A stretch of 64,000 nt of DNA from Stromatinia cepivora (taxonomy: Eukaryota; Ascomycota; Leotiomycetes; Helotiales; Sclerotiniaceae): positions 1 to 64,000 of the forward strand of contig RCTD01000020.1 of assembly GCA_014898415.1 (NCBI GenBank). Reading direction: 5' to 3'. Shown one piece after another: positions 22,851 to 35,332 of this stretch. The position numbers and the translations under genes were made by a program. The first letter of the stretch is position 1. Each line of letters opens with the position of its first letter. The notes beneath the pieces are model-generated. The model worked only from the letters and a program-made list of their open reading frames with translations. It was not told the origin of the DNA and searched no databases.

Positions 22851-23377
22851 CGCATCCACCGATCGCAAAATAATGAAAATAATATCATTACAAAACCTTC
22901 AATTGATTAAACATTTTCTCTTCCTTCAACTTTATTTCATAGATTATATATAATTATCTTTTATATAATTATCTTTTATATAATTATATTTTTATATAGT
23001 TATTTAATTTAATACTTTCGTTTTAATATTTTTTTTGGAATATTCTTCTTTTTATAGTTTTAAAAATATATATAACTTTATAATTTTTAATTTAAAAAAA
23101 AATTAATGTTTTTTTAAAAATTCTTTTTCTATTCAATCTTAATAAACTTTAATTTATTTATAATATATATATTCGGCTTTTTATAATAGTGTTTTATTGA
23201 TACTAATAACCTTTTTATATTTAGAAATATAACTTATCTTTGTAGAAAACTTATACTTGGAGTATTCAATCATTTTCCTTCAGTCTGGTAAAATTCCGAT
23301 GAGTTATAATTGTAGTATATCTGGTTCTGAATAATATTTATTGATATCAATGGCTTTCTTATTCTTGTAGAGATATA
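22851..23377. other. AT-rich sequence left of the nested transposon block
   Basis: Strongly AT-rich with short tandem TATAATTATCTTT-type repeats at about 22,945-23,000. Probably decayed repeat into which Gypsy-alpha copy 3 inserted. No similarity to other parts of the window recognised. Confidence 0.4.
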
Positions 23378-23389
23378 TGTGACGCACAA

Positions 23390-23679
23390 TGTTATGGTTG
23401 CTAGAAGGATATCGTTAGTAAAACTAGGAAACTTTATAAGGAAGCGGTTTTATTGTTAAAGGGAAATATACAATCGATGATATATTATTATTTGATTAAA
23501 AAACTTTGTAAAATCTTTATATTTATTAATTCTAATATATAATTCATAGTTTATTATTGTTTTAATATTGCTTTTTATTGGATTTAAAAGAAAAAGATTT
23601 TTTTAGATAGAAAAGGGATAATGAAAAGTTTTATAGTTATTTAAGATTAATTGATTCTTTGTTATTTGTAATTCTGATA
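23390..23679 (+). repeat. 5' LTR of Gypsy-beta copy 2
   Basis: Starts TGTTATGGTTGCTAG and ends ATTCTGATA (TGACA mutated). It aligns along its length with 61,836-62,127. Confidence 0.82.
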
Positions 23680-24009
23680 CTTCTTTTTATTTTATTTTCA
23701 AAAGCAATTTATTAATTAATTATTATTGGTATATTTTCGAATAATTATAATAGGAATAAGAAGTATTTCAGGTTTATCGATTAGTTTAAATACTTTTCAA
23801 ATTCGAGGGGAAAATATATTGAGGATTTAGAATAGTAATGAAGATAAAGTATTGGTATCAAATTATTAATTTATTATATAATTTGAAATAGAATTAGTAT
23901 AAAGATTTGAAAATATATAAAAAGAGTTCGAAATCTTTAGATCAGAAAATCAATAATAGATCGAGAAGATTTTTGTTTGTTTTATATAAAAAAGAATAAT
24001 TAGTTTATT

Positions 24010-24312
24010 AATAATGATTATTAATAATAGAGAGATGGTATTTAATTTTATTTCAATTTTTTAAGAAAGATTCTTGAAATTTCAAAAACTTTTATTTTAT
24101 AAAGATTCTATTATTATAAAAGCAAAGGATTTCTTTTTTCAAATTAAATTTATATTTTGAAATAATAATGGATATTACTTTTCGATAGATCAAAAGAAAA
24201 TAGATTATATTATTCAATATTTCCAAAAACAATTTTTTGTGATTTGGTATTGATATAAAAGTATAATAATGAATTTTAATATATTGTAAAAAGAGTTTAG
24301 GGAATATATATA
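24010..24312 (+). pseudogene. Gypsy-beta gag fragment
   Basis: Frame with YKDSIIIKAKDFFFQIKFIF followed by KIDYIIQYFQKQ, which fits the Ty3/Gypsy capsid pattern (F-G-x-R-x-x-L-x-x-F-L-x-Q-x-x-x-Y-F, then a loading segment). Cut by Copia-I copy B at 24,313. Very decayed. Confidence 0.5.
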
Positions 24313-24317
24313 TAATA

Positions 24318-27300
24318 TATTAACTTTTTGATGCAGGAAGTAGTAGTATTGTTGATTATATAGGTTGAACTAAGGATCTATAATTCTAGTAGGAGTAGAA
24401 TTGAAATTATCCTTAAATATGGTTTGTGTATTATTGTGATTATATGATCTCAATTCTAATCCTATAATAGTTTTATTTCTAACATTTCCTTATTGAGGAT
24501 ATCCTATTCGATCCTTCTAAACTACTAATCCTAACATTTTCTTGAACCTTTCAAAAGCAATCCTTGTATAAGGCTTTATTATTCTGTTAACAATTATATT
24601 GTATGTATTGATATAATTAGTAACGATTTTCTTCTTTTCTATTAAATTTCTAATGAAATGATAATTGATATTTATATATTTGAATCGTTCGTGTAAATGT
24701 AGATTCTTGATTAAAACTAAAACGCCTTAATTGTTATCAAATATTTGAACTGTATTTTTGTTCTTTTTAATATAACTTGATTTAAATAAATCTTTGAGTA
24801 TTTGTGTAATCTATCTTTCTTATTTAATGAATATTATCATTACAATATATTCTAATTCTATATTAGAGGTAATTATAAACATTTGTTTCTTATTAACCTA
24901 CAATATAAAATTTCTATAGAATATCATAACTTCTTTTGAAATATTTTTCTGATTATATTTGTTATTAATTCAATCTATATCTATATATATCTTTATTATA
25001 TTATCAAATATATTATATTTTTTGTAGATATCAGATTGTACTTTTTTTGATCCGAATTATAGTTTTTGTTTGATTATTGATTGTAGATATTATATCAGAT
25101 TCTTCAAAGCTATAATATAATGTTTTGCTGGTTTTGCTATAAATTGTAAAAGTCTTCTAATTGAGAATACTATATCTGATCGAATATATATTATTAGATG
25201 AATTATACTTTTTATTCGTTGTTGATATTCGTTTATATTTATTAGTTCATCGTCATCAATTACTAATCAAAAATGGGTATAGTCTACTATTAATAGTTTT
25301 TTGATTTGATATTATTTATGTGTAATACTATATTTGATTAGTATAACATCGAGATATTCTTTTTGATTTATAGTTAATGTATATATTTTTTTATTACGAA
25401 TAATTTTAATATTTAGGATCTTATTAATCTTCTTTAGATTCTTAGTATTAAAACGGGCCGATAGTTTTTCATCGAATCAAGTAATTTGTAATGATATATG
25501 TAATGTAATAATAATATCATCGATATATATTAGTAATATTATATTACAATCTTTGAATGTATACAAATATGGGTTTGCCAAACTTTATACAAAATCAATG
25601 TTTAAAAACTTTTTCTTCAATAGTAAATTCCAATCCCTTTTAGTTTGCTTCAAATCATATAGATTTTGTAGGGCTTGTAATATATATCCTTTTTCGATTT
25701 TGATATTTTAGGGTGGTTTGAGATAGATCTCTTTTTTCAAATGCGATTCAATGAAGATGTTTTTGATATCGAAATGTAAGTATTTCAAATTTTCCTTTAC
25801 GATAATAGTTAGGAATAGTTTAAGTATATCTAGTTTCATTATTGATGTAAACATTTCGTTATAATCTTTTTTTAATATCTGATTGAATCCTTGAGTTATT
25901 AATCTTACTTTGAATCATTTTACTTTGTTATTCTTGATCTTAATTATAAATATCCATTTCATCGAAATTAGATTATTTTTTTTAAAAAATATATATTCTT
26001 TTTAAATACCATTTTGAATCAAAGATATAATTTCCTTTTGAATAGTTTCCTTTTATTTTTCAAAGTGTTCTTGATTCGATATTGTTTTTTTATAAGTTCT
26101 TGGTATTTTGATTTTTAGAACTTTTTCGGTCGGATATGTTATACCTTTTATATTGTTTGTATCTATTAACGAAGTTATGAAATCTAAAGTGATCTTATCT
26201 TTGATATAAGGGTTCATTTTATAAATGGTTGGGATTGTAATCATAATATATTCTATACTTTTTTAAATTTTGGTTTATATAGATATCACAATCAATACCC
26301 TTATAATTTTGTTTTCCTGTTCTTTTTCAGAATTTTGTTTTATATCTCTTTTCCGTTTTCGTATTAAATACTTTGGGGGTTCGTTTTCAAGATCCATTAT
26401 ATTCTTTTATTTGGTTTTAGATAATTGTGGATTTATTTCGTTTTCTGATTCTATTGAAATGAGTTTTTCAATAAAATTTAAAACGATTTTAAATTTTGCT
26501 TCTAATATAGATTCAGGGTTTGTAAAAGTTGATTTTTGGATTGGAATCTTTGGAATAATGAATTCGATATTTGAAGTATCTTTGGAAGAAGATTCTTGAT
26601 TTGTCTTTTGGATATTACCATCTTTATTTTCATTATATATTGATATTGATATATCTAATTTATCTGATTTTAATTCGACAATTAAGGTATTTAATACAAT
26701 TATTGAATTCAGTATAATATCTACTGAAGAGAACATTTAGAATGAAGATAATATAGGTATTGCATTTGATATTGAGGATAAAAAAGATGCTTTGTTTGTT
26801 ACTGATCTATTACAAAGTTTTCGATCTGATTCTACATTTTTTGTTCTTTGTAAATCTGATTTACAATTTCTTAATTTAAGATTCAAATCTCCTTTTCGAT
26901 AAGATTCATCTATAATTACTTTACTTAATCGAAATATATAATTTAGTTTTGAAGAATATATTTTGATATATTTGTTTATAACTTTTGAGTATTCTAAAAA
27001 TATATTAATTCTCGAAATATCCTACAATTTGTTGTATCTTTGCCCTTTCGGAATAGTCTTAGAATTAATATAAACATAATATTTGCTCCCCCAAACTTTG
27101 TATATCTCTATATCTGATATTATACTTGTAAAAGCTTTTATAAAGGATCAATCTATTTTATTCATATCAAAATCAATACTAATACAATTCCTGATATAAA
27201 CATCATATTCTACAATTTCATCTCAAAATTCTAATGATAATTCAGTTTCTTTTAATATTATTCTTATATCTACTTTTGCAATCCTTATATTCCGTTTTGC

Positions 27301-29798
27301 AGATTCATTTTGATATAAAAAAACAATTATTGTAATTTCGGATTATATACCTAATAATCATTTACGAATAACTTGTAAAAATTCCAATATATTATCAATT
27401 CTAACTATAATGATTTTTTCTTTAATAACTAATTCCATCTTCTTTTTCCAAGTTTTCAATATTTGAATTATATCGTCTTTTTGTTTAAGTAATATAATCC
27501 AATTTACTTTTGTACAACTATCAATGATCAATATGAAATAACGATTCCCTCGAATCGATTTTGGGAATAATTCTATAATATCGAAATATATAAATTCGAG
27601 TTTCTTTGATTTATACAGACTCAATTGCTTCAGAATACAATTGATTATCTTGATGAATATATACACTTCGCAAATATTTAATTCAATTGAAATCTTTATT
27701 AATTTAATTATATTGAATACCTTGTGTAGATTTTTAATCTTGTTTGGATCTAGATAATTGAATCTTCGATACTATAATAGATATCTCTTTTTCTCCTTAA
27801 ATATTAATTCGTTATCAATATTTTTAATACTATTGATTATCTTTAAAGAAAAACCTTTTTCCTAATCATTTTGATATATACTCAAACAAAAAATTATATT
27901 CTTATATCCTTTAATTATATATAAAACTATATATATTCTATTTTGTATTTTAACATAAATGATTTTTTTATTATCCTTTTTGAAATATATATAATAAAAG
28001 TTGAATTCCTTTTGTAGTCCTATTTCGCAAATCCTTTTTTCTAACAATAAGTTTACTTCTAACCCTGATATATATAATATATTTGAAAATAGTATTTTAG
28101 AATTATCTTTGTATATTATATCTATTAAACTTTAATAACAATAATATATCATTCCTTTATCAATCTTTATTCTTCGTTTAATAATAAATTCTATTGATCT
28201 GAATAATGAAGATTAATCAAATATATATAAAGAAATGTTTATATCGATATACTATTTGCTAAAGAAAGCTTTATTAATAATTTCCTTTATCAAATTATAA
28301 TCTTCCTTTATTATATCCTTAATATCGGAATTTAATTCAAAGATATTATTAGCAAAGTGTACTTGATCTTTCTTATTGAAATAAACCTTCTTCGAATTCG
28401 ATGATCCTCTTCTTCTTTGATAACAAAGATAATTACAAAGAAATTTGTTAGCTCATATTAAATACAGATAATCTTATATATAATGATTTTCCCTTTAATA
28501 CAGATCGCAAATATTATTTGGGATTTCGAAATCTGATTCTTGGTATCGAAAAGTATATCTAGATTTTTTCGCAATTTGTATTTACTTTGATTCATTCTTA
28601 AAACAAAGTTCTTTAATCTACAAATACTTGATCTTATCATCAATACTAAGATTGATTTGGATATCCAATATATCCATTATTCCTTGATAATCGATTGAAA
28701 GATTATATATTAAAACCAAAAACAAAACAATATCTTAATATATTGATCAATAATTTTCGTTTATAACTTCTAATTTCCTTTTATACTTTTTCAATTTATC
28801 CCAAACTTCGATAATGATTATATCGAAATAGATATCGAATTGGAATTTGAAGTTCTAGATCATCATTATATATATATTAACTATAATTATACTGATTCTA
28901 ATATATTTTGATTTAAAATATCTCCAGAATATATATACTATTGAATATTCGTCAATAAAGGCTTCATCGTTATCATTGAATATTATACAAATATACGATA
29001 ACACATTCGCTTCATTCTTTAAGTATTCCATTTTCAACTCGATATTGTAATATATACAACCATTTATTTTGTAGGCAAATACTATATTGGATCCTGCAAT
29101 CTATATATATTCATTTAATATTTAATCAATTATATAAAACCATCCTTTCCCTTTCAATTATATCTTCATTTGTCTAAACCATCATTTATAATTGTTTTGA
29201 TCGAATTTCGAAGGATTATTTGATTTCGATATTATAAAGATTTCTTATTGTTTAATAAATATCGAAAATAATCTTCGGATTTTTAAAACGATCTTAAAAA
29301 ATATATAACAAATAGATTCGGAATAATAAAAAAAATATAAAAATAAAACAATAAAAAAATTTGTAAAATCATATTGTAATATATTTTCTTATAATTATAC
29401 GAACTTACTTTTCACTTCTATTATAATTCTATATCAATACTATATAAATTGCTTTCCATTCTGATCTATAATATTGTAAATTATAAACTATATTATTATA
29501 TTTCAACTCTACTTCGATAATACTATATAAAAACTCTGATTTTCATTCTATTTCATCCTTATTAATTATACTAATCTTTTTTCGATTTGCTTTGCTTTCT
29601 AATTACTACTATACAATCAGATCTCATAATTTATTAACTTTTTGATACAGAAAGTAATAGTATTATTAACTATATAGATTGAATTAAGGATCTATAATTC
29701 TAATAGAAGTAGAATTGAGGTTATCCCCAAATATGGTCTGTGCACCATTGTGATCACGTGACCTCAATTCTAATCCTATGATGGCCTCATTTCCAACA
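24318..29798 (-). mobile_element. Copia-I copy B, complete Ty1/Copia element
   Basis: 5,481 bp with 167-bp LTRs at both ends (24,318-24,484 and 29,632-29,798) and a perfect TAATA duplication (24,313-24,317 and 29,799-29,803). Minus-strand order gag, integrase, linker, RT, RNase H. Inserted in Gypsy-beta gag. Confidence 0.93.
24500..29150 (-). pseudogene. Copia-I copy B gag-pol remnant
   Basis: Reading from high to low coordinates: gag at about 29,040-28,400 (MKMEYLKNEANVLSYICIIF...); pre-integrase at about 28,050-27,860; integrase core at about 27,670-27,000 (YFDIIELFPKSIRGNRYFIL, IVRIDN); a Ser/Lys/Asn-rich linker at 26,736-26,407; then RT and RNase H down to about 24,500. Many stops. Copies C and D are collinear. 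Confidence 0.75.
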
Positions 29799-29803
29799 TA
29801 ATA

Positions 29804-32609
29804 TAATATTAGATAAAGGTAATTGTTAATATTTGATTATATAATAAATAATCTATATTAAATAATAATTTATATAAAGTATAAATAGTTTTATAGTATA
29901 TTTTGATAATTTAAAGAAGAAGATTAAATCAAAAACAAAAAGTATTTGAAAAGAATATCTTTTAGTAGATTTATTTTTTTTTATTATAAAAAGAATTTCG
30001 GAATCATTTTAATAATTTGAAAATAAATATATTATTTAGAAAATATAAATAAAATATATTGTATAATAAACTTTTTGATATATTTTATAATTGAAAACAA
30101 AGTAATTCTTTTGTATAATCAAATTATCCTTTTAATTTTTTTCAAAATAGATAATTTCAATAACAAAATAATTTATTATTGATTATTGATATATAATTAT
30201 AATTTCAATATTCCAAATCCCTTTTTATAGAAAAAAAAAATAAAGGAATTTCGAAAGAAGATTATCAAGGATAGAAATTGTAATATTATTATTATTAATA
30301 ATTGGATTATTATTCAAAAGAATATATTAATTTATATATTTATCAATAATATAAAAGCAATTATTCCATTTACAATTGCTTTATATATTTTGTCAAATAA
30401 TAATCAAAGAAATATTAGGATTCAATAGTAATTTTAATCATTTTGATAATTTTGGATTTTTAATAAGAAAGATATATTATCTTAATTATCAAAGTAATTT
30501 TCAAGATTGATAATATTCTAACAAAAATATATTGTTTTATCGATTTCGAAGTATAAATTAATATTATTTAATAAAACAAATATATCGAATAAGATTGAAT
30601 TTCTAATATAAATAAAGATATTTTATTAATATCAATTAATAGGATTAGTATATCCTTTTATAATGATTATTAGTTTATTATCAAAATAATAAATGAATAT
30701 AAGAAAAAAAGGATATATATTTATTTATTCATTATTGTTATTTTAGATTTATTAAGAATCGATATTATTTTAGGATTATCTTAATTTTAAATATTAAATT
30801 TGGATATCGATTGATAATCGATTTCTTTTTGTTTTAGATTTGTATTATAAGATTTAAAAATAATAATAATTAAAAAATTATACAAAAAAATAAAAATCAA
30901 GATCAAAATCTATATTCTATTGTTTGAAATCCAATTAATCATAAAATCATTATCAAATATTAAAAGCATTTTTATATTATCACTTTTACAAATATCTTTT
31001 AAATATAAAAAATACAAATAAATCTTTTCCGAAAACAAAAGCAATATATTCTTCAATTATTATTCGATAGAATATTATATTGATCTTGAATTTGAATCAA
31101 TCTTTCTTTGAAATTCAATATATATTCTTTCAAAGAAGAAATTATTAATTTTAAAAAAATATTTTGAAGAATATTAAAAGAAAGATTAGATTTATTGCTC
31201 GATTAGCTCTATTAAGATATCGATTATATTTATCTTAAAAAAAGATAATAATTATAAATTATATATCGATTATTATAATCTCAATCGGATTATGAAAAAG
31301 GATTATATCCCTTTATTCTTAATTAACGAATTATTGAATTGTTTAAAACAAAGGATCTTTTTTATAAAATTCAATCTTAAAGATATATATTATCAAATAT
31401 ATATACAAGAAAATAATAAATAGAAAATAGCATTCTATATTCGCTATAAATAATTCGAATATTTAATTATATCTTTCAATTTAATCAATATTTCTATTAC
31501 CTTTCAAATATATATCAATTAAACATTTATTAGTTTTGTAAATAGTATTTATATTATATATTTAAATAATATTCTTATTTACTTCAAAAATAAAGAAACC
31601 TATATTATTGATATTTATAAAATCCTATTTGAATATAAACTTTATATTAAATTAAAGAAATATATATTCTATATATACAAAATAGAATTCCTAGATTTTA
31701 TTATATCAAAAAAAAATATCATTATAAAACCAAACAAAATTCAAATCATTATTAAATAATCAATATCGATATCCCTTTACAAAATTCAAATCTTCTTAAA
31801 ACTTTGCAAATTTCTATTAATAATTTATTACAATCTATTCGTAAATCATCTATAATTTAATAAATCTATTATAAAATATCAAAAAAGAAAAAACTATATC
31901 AGAATTTAAATAAACAAAAAAGATTCAAAATACCTTTGATAATTTAAAAAAACCTTTATTATTATATCGATACTTCAATATTTCGATTCAACATTCCGAA
32001 TTTTAATCGAAATAAATACTTTTGGGTTTGTATTAAAATATATATTCAATTATTCTTTAATAATATATATAATCCTATTATTTTTCAATAACATTCTATT
32101 ATCTTTTATTCGAAGAAACTCAATCCAATAAAATAAAGGTATTTTATTTATAACCAAAAACTTTTGATTATTTATATAACTTTTATTCAATAACAATATT
32201 ACATTATAAATAATCGATATATTATCATAATCAAAACAGATTATAATAATTTCCAATACTTTATAACGAAAAAAGAACTCAATAATAAACAAATATAATA
32301 AATCAAAATTTTGATTATTTATAACTTTATAATCATTTATAAATCGAGTAAATTAAATCCTATTAATAATTTATCAAAATAATCAGATTATATTAAAAAT
32401 ATAAATAGTATTAACGAAATATTATTTATATTATAGAATAAATTAAAAAATATTATAATAATAATTGCAATTTTCTTTTTTTGAAAATAGAAATAGAACT
32501 TTTATAGAATATTATAAATCTTTTTCAATAAAAAGGATATAATTTGTTCTTATATAATTCTAAAAGATCATTGATAAGAATTGATTACAAATAATCGATA
32601 TTATATTAG
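29804..32609 (+). pseudogene. Gypsy-beta protease, RT and RNase H
   Basis: Ty3/Gypsy pol, heavily RIP-like mutated but collinear with the family. The protease end at about 30,760 reads IDIILGLS*F (ILGxPW pattern). RT at about 31,170-31,780 has KKDNNYKLYIDYYNLN, IKFNLKDIYYQI and the active-site segment IYLNNILIYFKNKE (YLDD expected). RNase H runs to about 32,340 and ends in KSSKLNPINNLS (the RPGKxNxxADxLSR motif). Interrupted by Copia-II at 32,615. Confidence 0.75.
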
Positions 32610-32614
32610 ATAAT

Positions 32615-32916
32615 TGTCGGGACAACTGTACACAGGGAAGTGAAGCTTATCAACGAATGTATAGAACTCTTTATTCATACATTTTGATTTGCTTAGAGAG
32701 TTAGAATTTATAAAGAGTAAAGATCTATATAATGATGTATATTGAGGCATTAATATGAGTATTAATGCTTATATAATCTTTACTATCCTTATCATCTTTA
32801 TCATCTTTATCATCTTTATCATCTTTATCATCTTTATCATCTTTATCATCTTTATCATCTTTATCATCTTTATCATCTTTATCATCTTTACTATATATAT
32901 GATTCATATTCCGATA
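32615..32916 (-). repeat. 3' LTR of Copia-II (302 bp)
   Basis: Left terminus TGTCGGGACAACTGTACACA is unmutated here and C-to-T/G-to-A mutated in the right copy. It contains twelve 9-bp minisatellite units. Confidence 0.85.
32783..32890. repeat. 9-bp minisatellite inside the Copia-II LTR, 12 units
   Basis: One CTATCCTTA unit followed by 11 identical TCATCTTTA units. Open frames through it (KDD repeats on the minus strand) are by-products of the 9-bp period, not a gene. Confidence 0.95.
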
Positions 32917-33149
32917 TTAGCAATTTCTCTTAAAATCGAAGTATCGTATATTCTAGGAATATATATGCCCGATAAATGAATACTTTTTCTAATTCTAGTT
33001 TTCGTTTTGTTCCTTTATTCGAATCAATTTATATATGAAATGATCATATATCCGACGATTGAATATATATCTATAATAGCTTTTATTTTGTATTCGTTTT
33101 TCGGTTTCTATACTTATACTATTTTCTTCTTATCACATTTTGATCTCTC

Positions 33150-35327
33150 TATTCATTTTATAATTTTAATCTTAATTATATTGTTCTCTATAAGATCTTT
33201 AAAAACCTAATATAATTTTGCTTTCATCATTATATCAACAAAATTAAATTCTTTATCAATCCATTTGATTTCTATTATCTTTTTTCATTTATATAATTAT
33301 TGTAAAACCATTAAATCAATTATCAATCTTTTCTTTTATATTGAATTTAATTTCGTAAAACAATTATAAAGCGATTTCGAATCTATATATATAATTAATA
33401 GTACTTTCTGCTTTAGTAATATACCTTCGATAATGCTCTTGAATATTATACTAATATTGAATCCCAAGATTATACTGTAAAGTTCCGATACTAATATACT
33501 CCTAATAATTCTTTTGTATTTGATAAATAATTAATAAATTAAATTCGCTTCGTTGTTCTTATTCATTAATATAATAATATATTTGATTTGTAAGGATAGA
33601 TTTCGATTATTAACGAATAATATATCTATAAATACTATTAGTTTCAGCGAATCGAAATCGAATGGTACGAATTTCAATCCTTTAATTGAATTGTTTATTT
33701 ACCATTGGATTGTTTTATTCATCAGTTTCGCATCTTCCTCCTTGGGGTTGATAATTTGGATAATAAAAGAAAGAACGAATGATACTTTTAATTGATATAT
33801 TGTTGAAATATAAACTCCTTTTATATATTAAGCGATATATTGATCCTTTAGAATTACACTTTTTCGAACTTTGGCTTTTATATTATAAATATCGATTGAT
33901 TGTATTTTGATAAATTGTAGATTTGTATATTGCCTTTCTTGATTGATATAAATGAAACTATCGTTTACTTGAATGATGATAATTCCATTGAATTTGAAAA
34001 AGTTTTTGGGTAATAAGGTTTTTTAATCCTTTGCAAGAAACTTTGTATTTTCGAATTCTTTTTGTTTTCTGTTTATGAATGCTTTATTGATTATAATGAT
34101 TATATCATTCCTTTGAAATTCTATTAATCCGAATACTTTATCTTTCTGTTTGATATATATTAGACAAAAGTCGTAGGTTGATTGAGTTATTTGAAATGTA
34201 ATGAAATAATGGTTATAATAAATACTGAATCAATGATTTCCAACCTTTAATATATTATATAATAGTTTGATCATTTGTAGTAATATTCCTTTTGTGAATT
34301 CTATTTCCTTAGATAATAGAATATAGAATAATTATATTAGATTGGATACTATTTGTATATAAATTTGAATAATATTTTTAATATACAAAATTGTTTGTGT
34401 AATTGATTATAGAATGATTATAATACTTAATATCAAATATTGATTTGTTTACTGAATTGTAGATAATTGTATTAATATTGTTCCCTTTTTTGTATTATTC
34501 TATATCTGAATTATAAACCTCGATTTTGGGAATACCTTCTCAGTGTCTTCGTTTTTGATTTCATCGATAAATCTTGATTTGAATATTCATATATCTTTTA
34601 ATATATCTATTTATTGTACGATTTCGAATACATTATTTTCTATTAAATCATTAATTTCCTTTTTCTTGATTTTTTATAAATCGATAGATTTTGGGGTATA
34701 TCGGATACTAATAGGTTCTTGTTGAAGAATTCAATGATATTTTCTTTTTTATCATTTTGAAAATAGATAATTATATTTGGTATTATTATTATATCCTTAA
34801 TAAAGTATATTACTATAATTTCGATTGATATTGCATTTATTGTATTATATAATATTCTTATTAAAGGAATAACTATTTAAAGGATACCAGGATTCACTTT
34901 CATTATGTTTTTTAAGATAATCTTAAATTTCTTCTAGATAATAATTTCGAAATCCTTCAAGGATGTTTCTTGAAGGATTTGTTCTATTATAGTATATTCC
35001 GTTTATACAATAGGTTCTATTAATATCGCTGTTTCGATTATATAAAATTTCATTATTGTAAATCGAAAAATTGTAGATCTGTTTGATAATTAAATTATAC
35101 AGATTTCGCCTTCGATTCATAATAATATAAATAACCCTATTCATCCGGCAGTTTGATTATTTCTTTCTCTTTATACTTATACCTTTGAATTGATTAATAA
35201 TTCATAGGTTGAAATTATATTTGGATTATTATATTGATTCAATATATCTATTATTTATTTTTCAATTTAAAGCTTTTTAATCTTGCTATTTGCTTTTTTG
35301 ATTATATTAAATCATTATTAAATATTA
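33150..35327 (-). pseudogene. Copia-II reverse transcriptase and RNase H
   Basis: Minus-strand RVT_2 domain. KINDLIENNVFEIV at about 34,660, IFKSRFIDEIKNEDTEKVFPKSR, QSTYDFCLIY before the degraded DD site (QRNDIIII), then NPKEEDAKL and the RNase H segment KSLYNYLIKF near 33,240. About 70 residues upstream, at 35,327-35,200, IIKKANSKIKKL joins to the integrase end at 40,805 across copy C. Stops throughout. Confidence 0.78.
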
Positions 35328-35332
35328 GATAC

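Noticed and set aside
26270..26599. ORF opposite the Copia-I linker (also 1151-1420 and 45,920-46,189)
   Set aside because: The linker frame on the other strand is the conserved polyprotein frame in all copies; the antisense frame is its shadow.
32792..32890. CRISPR-like direct repeats
   Set aside because: Units are 9 bp and contiguous without spacers; it is a minisatellite in a eukaryotic LTR.
32725..32979. ORFs with KDD or IFI repeats over the 9-bp arrays (also at 50,309-50,620)
   Set aside because: They arise from a 9-bp period, which keeps all frames open, inside an LTR; no start context or flanking coding sequence.
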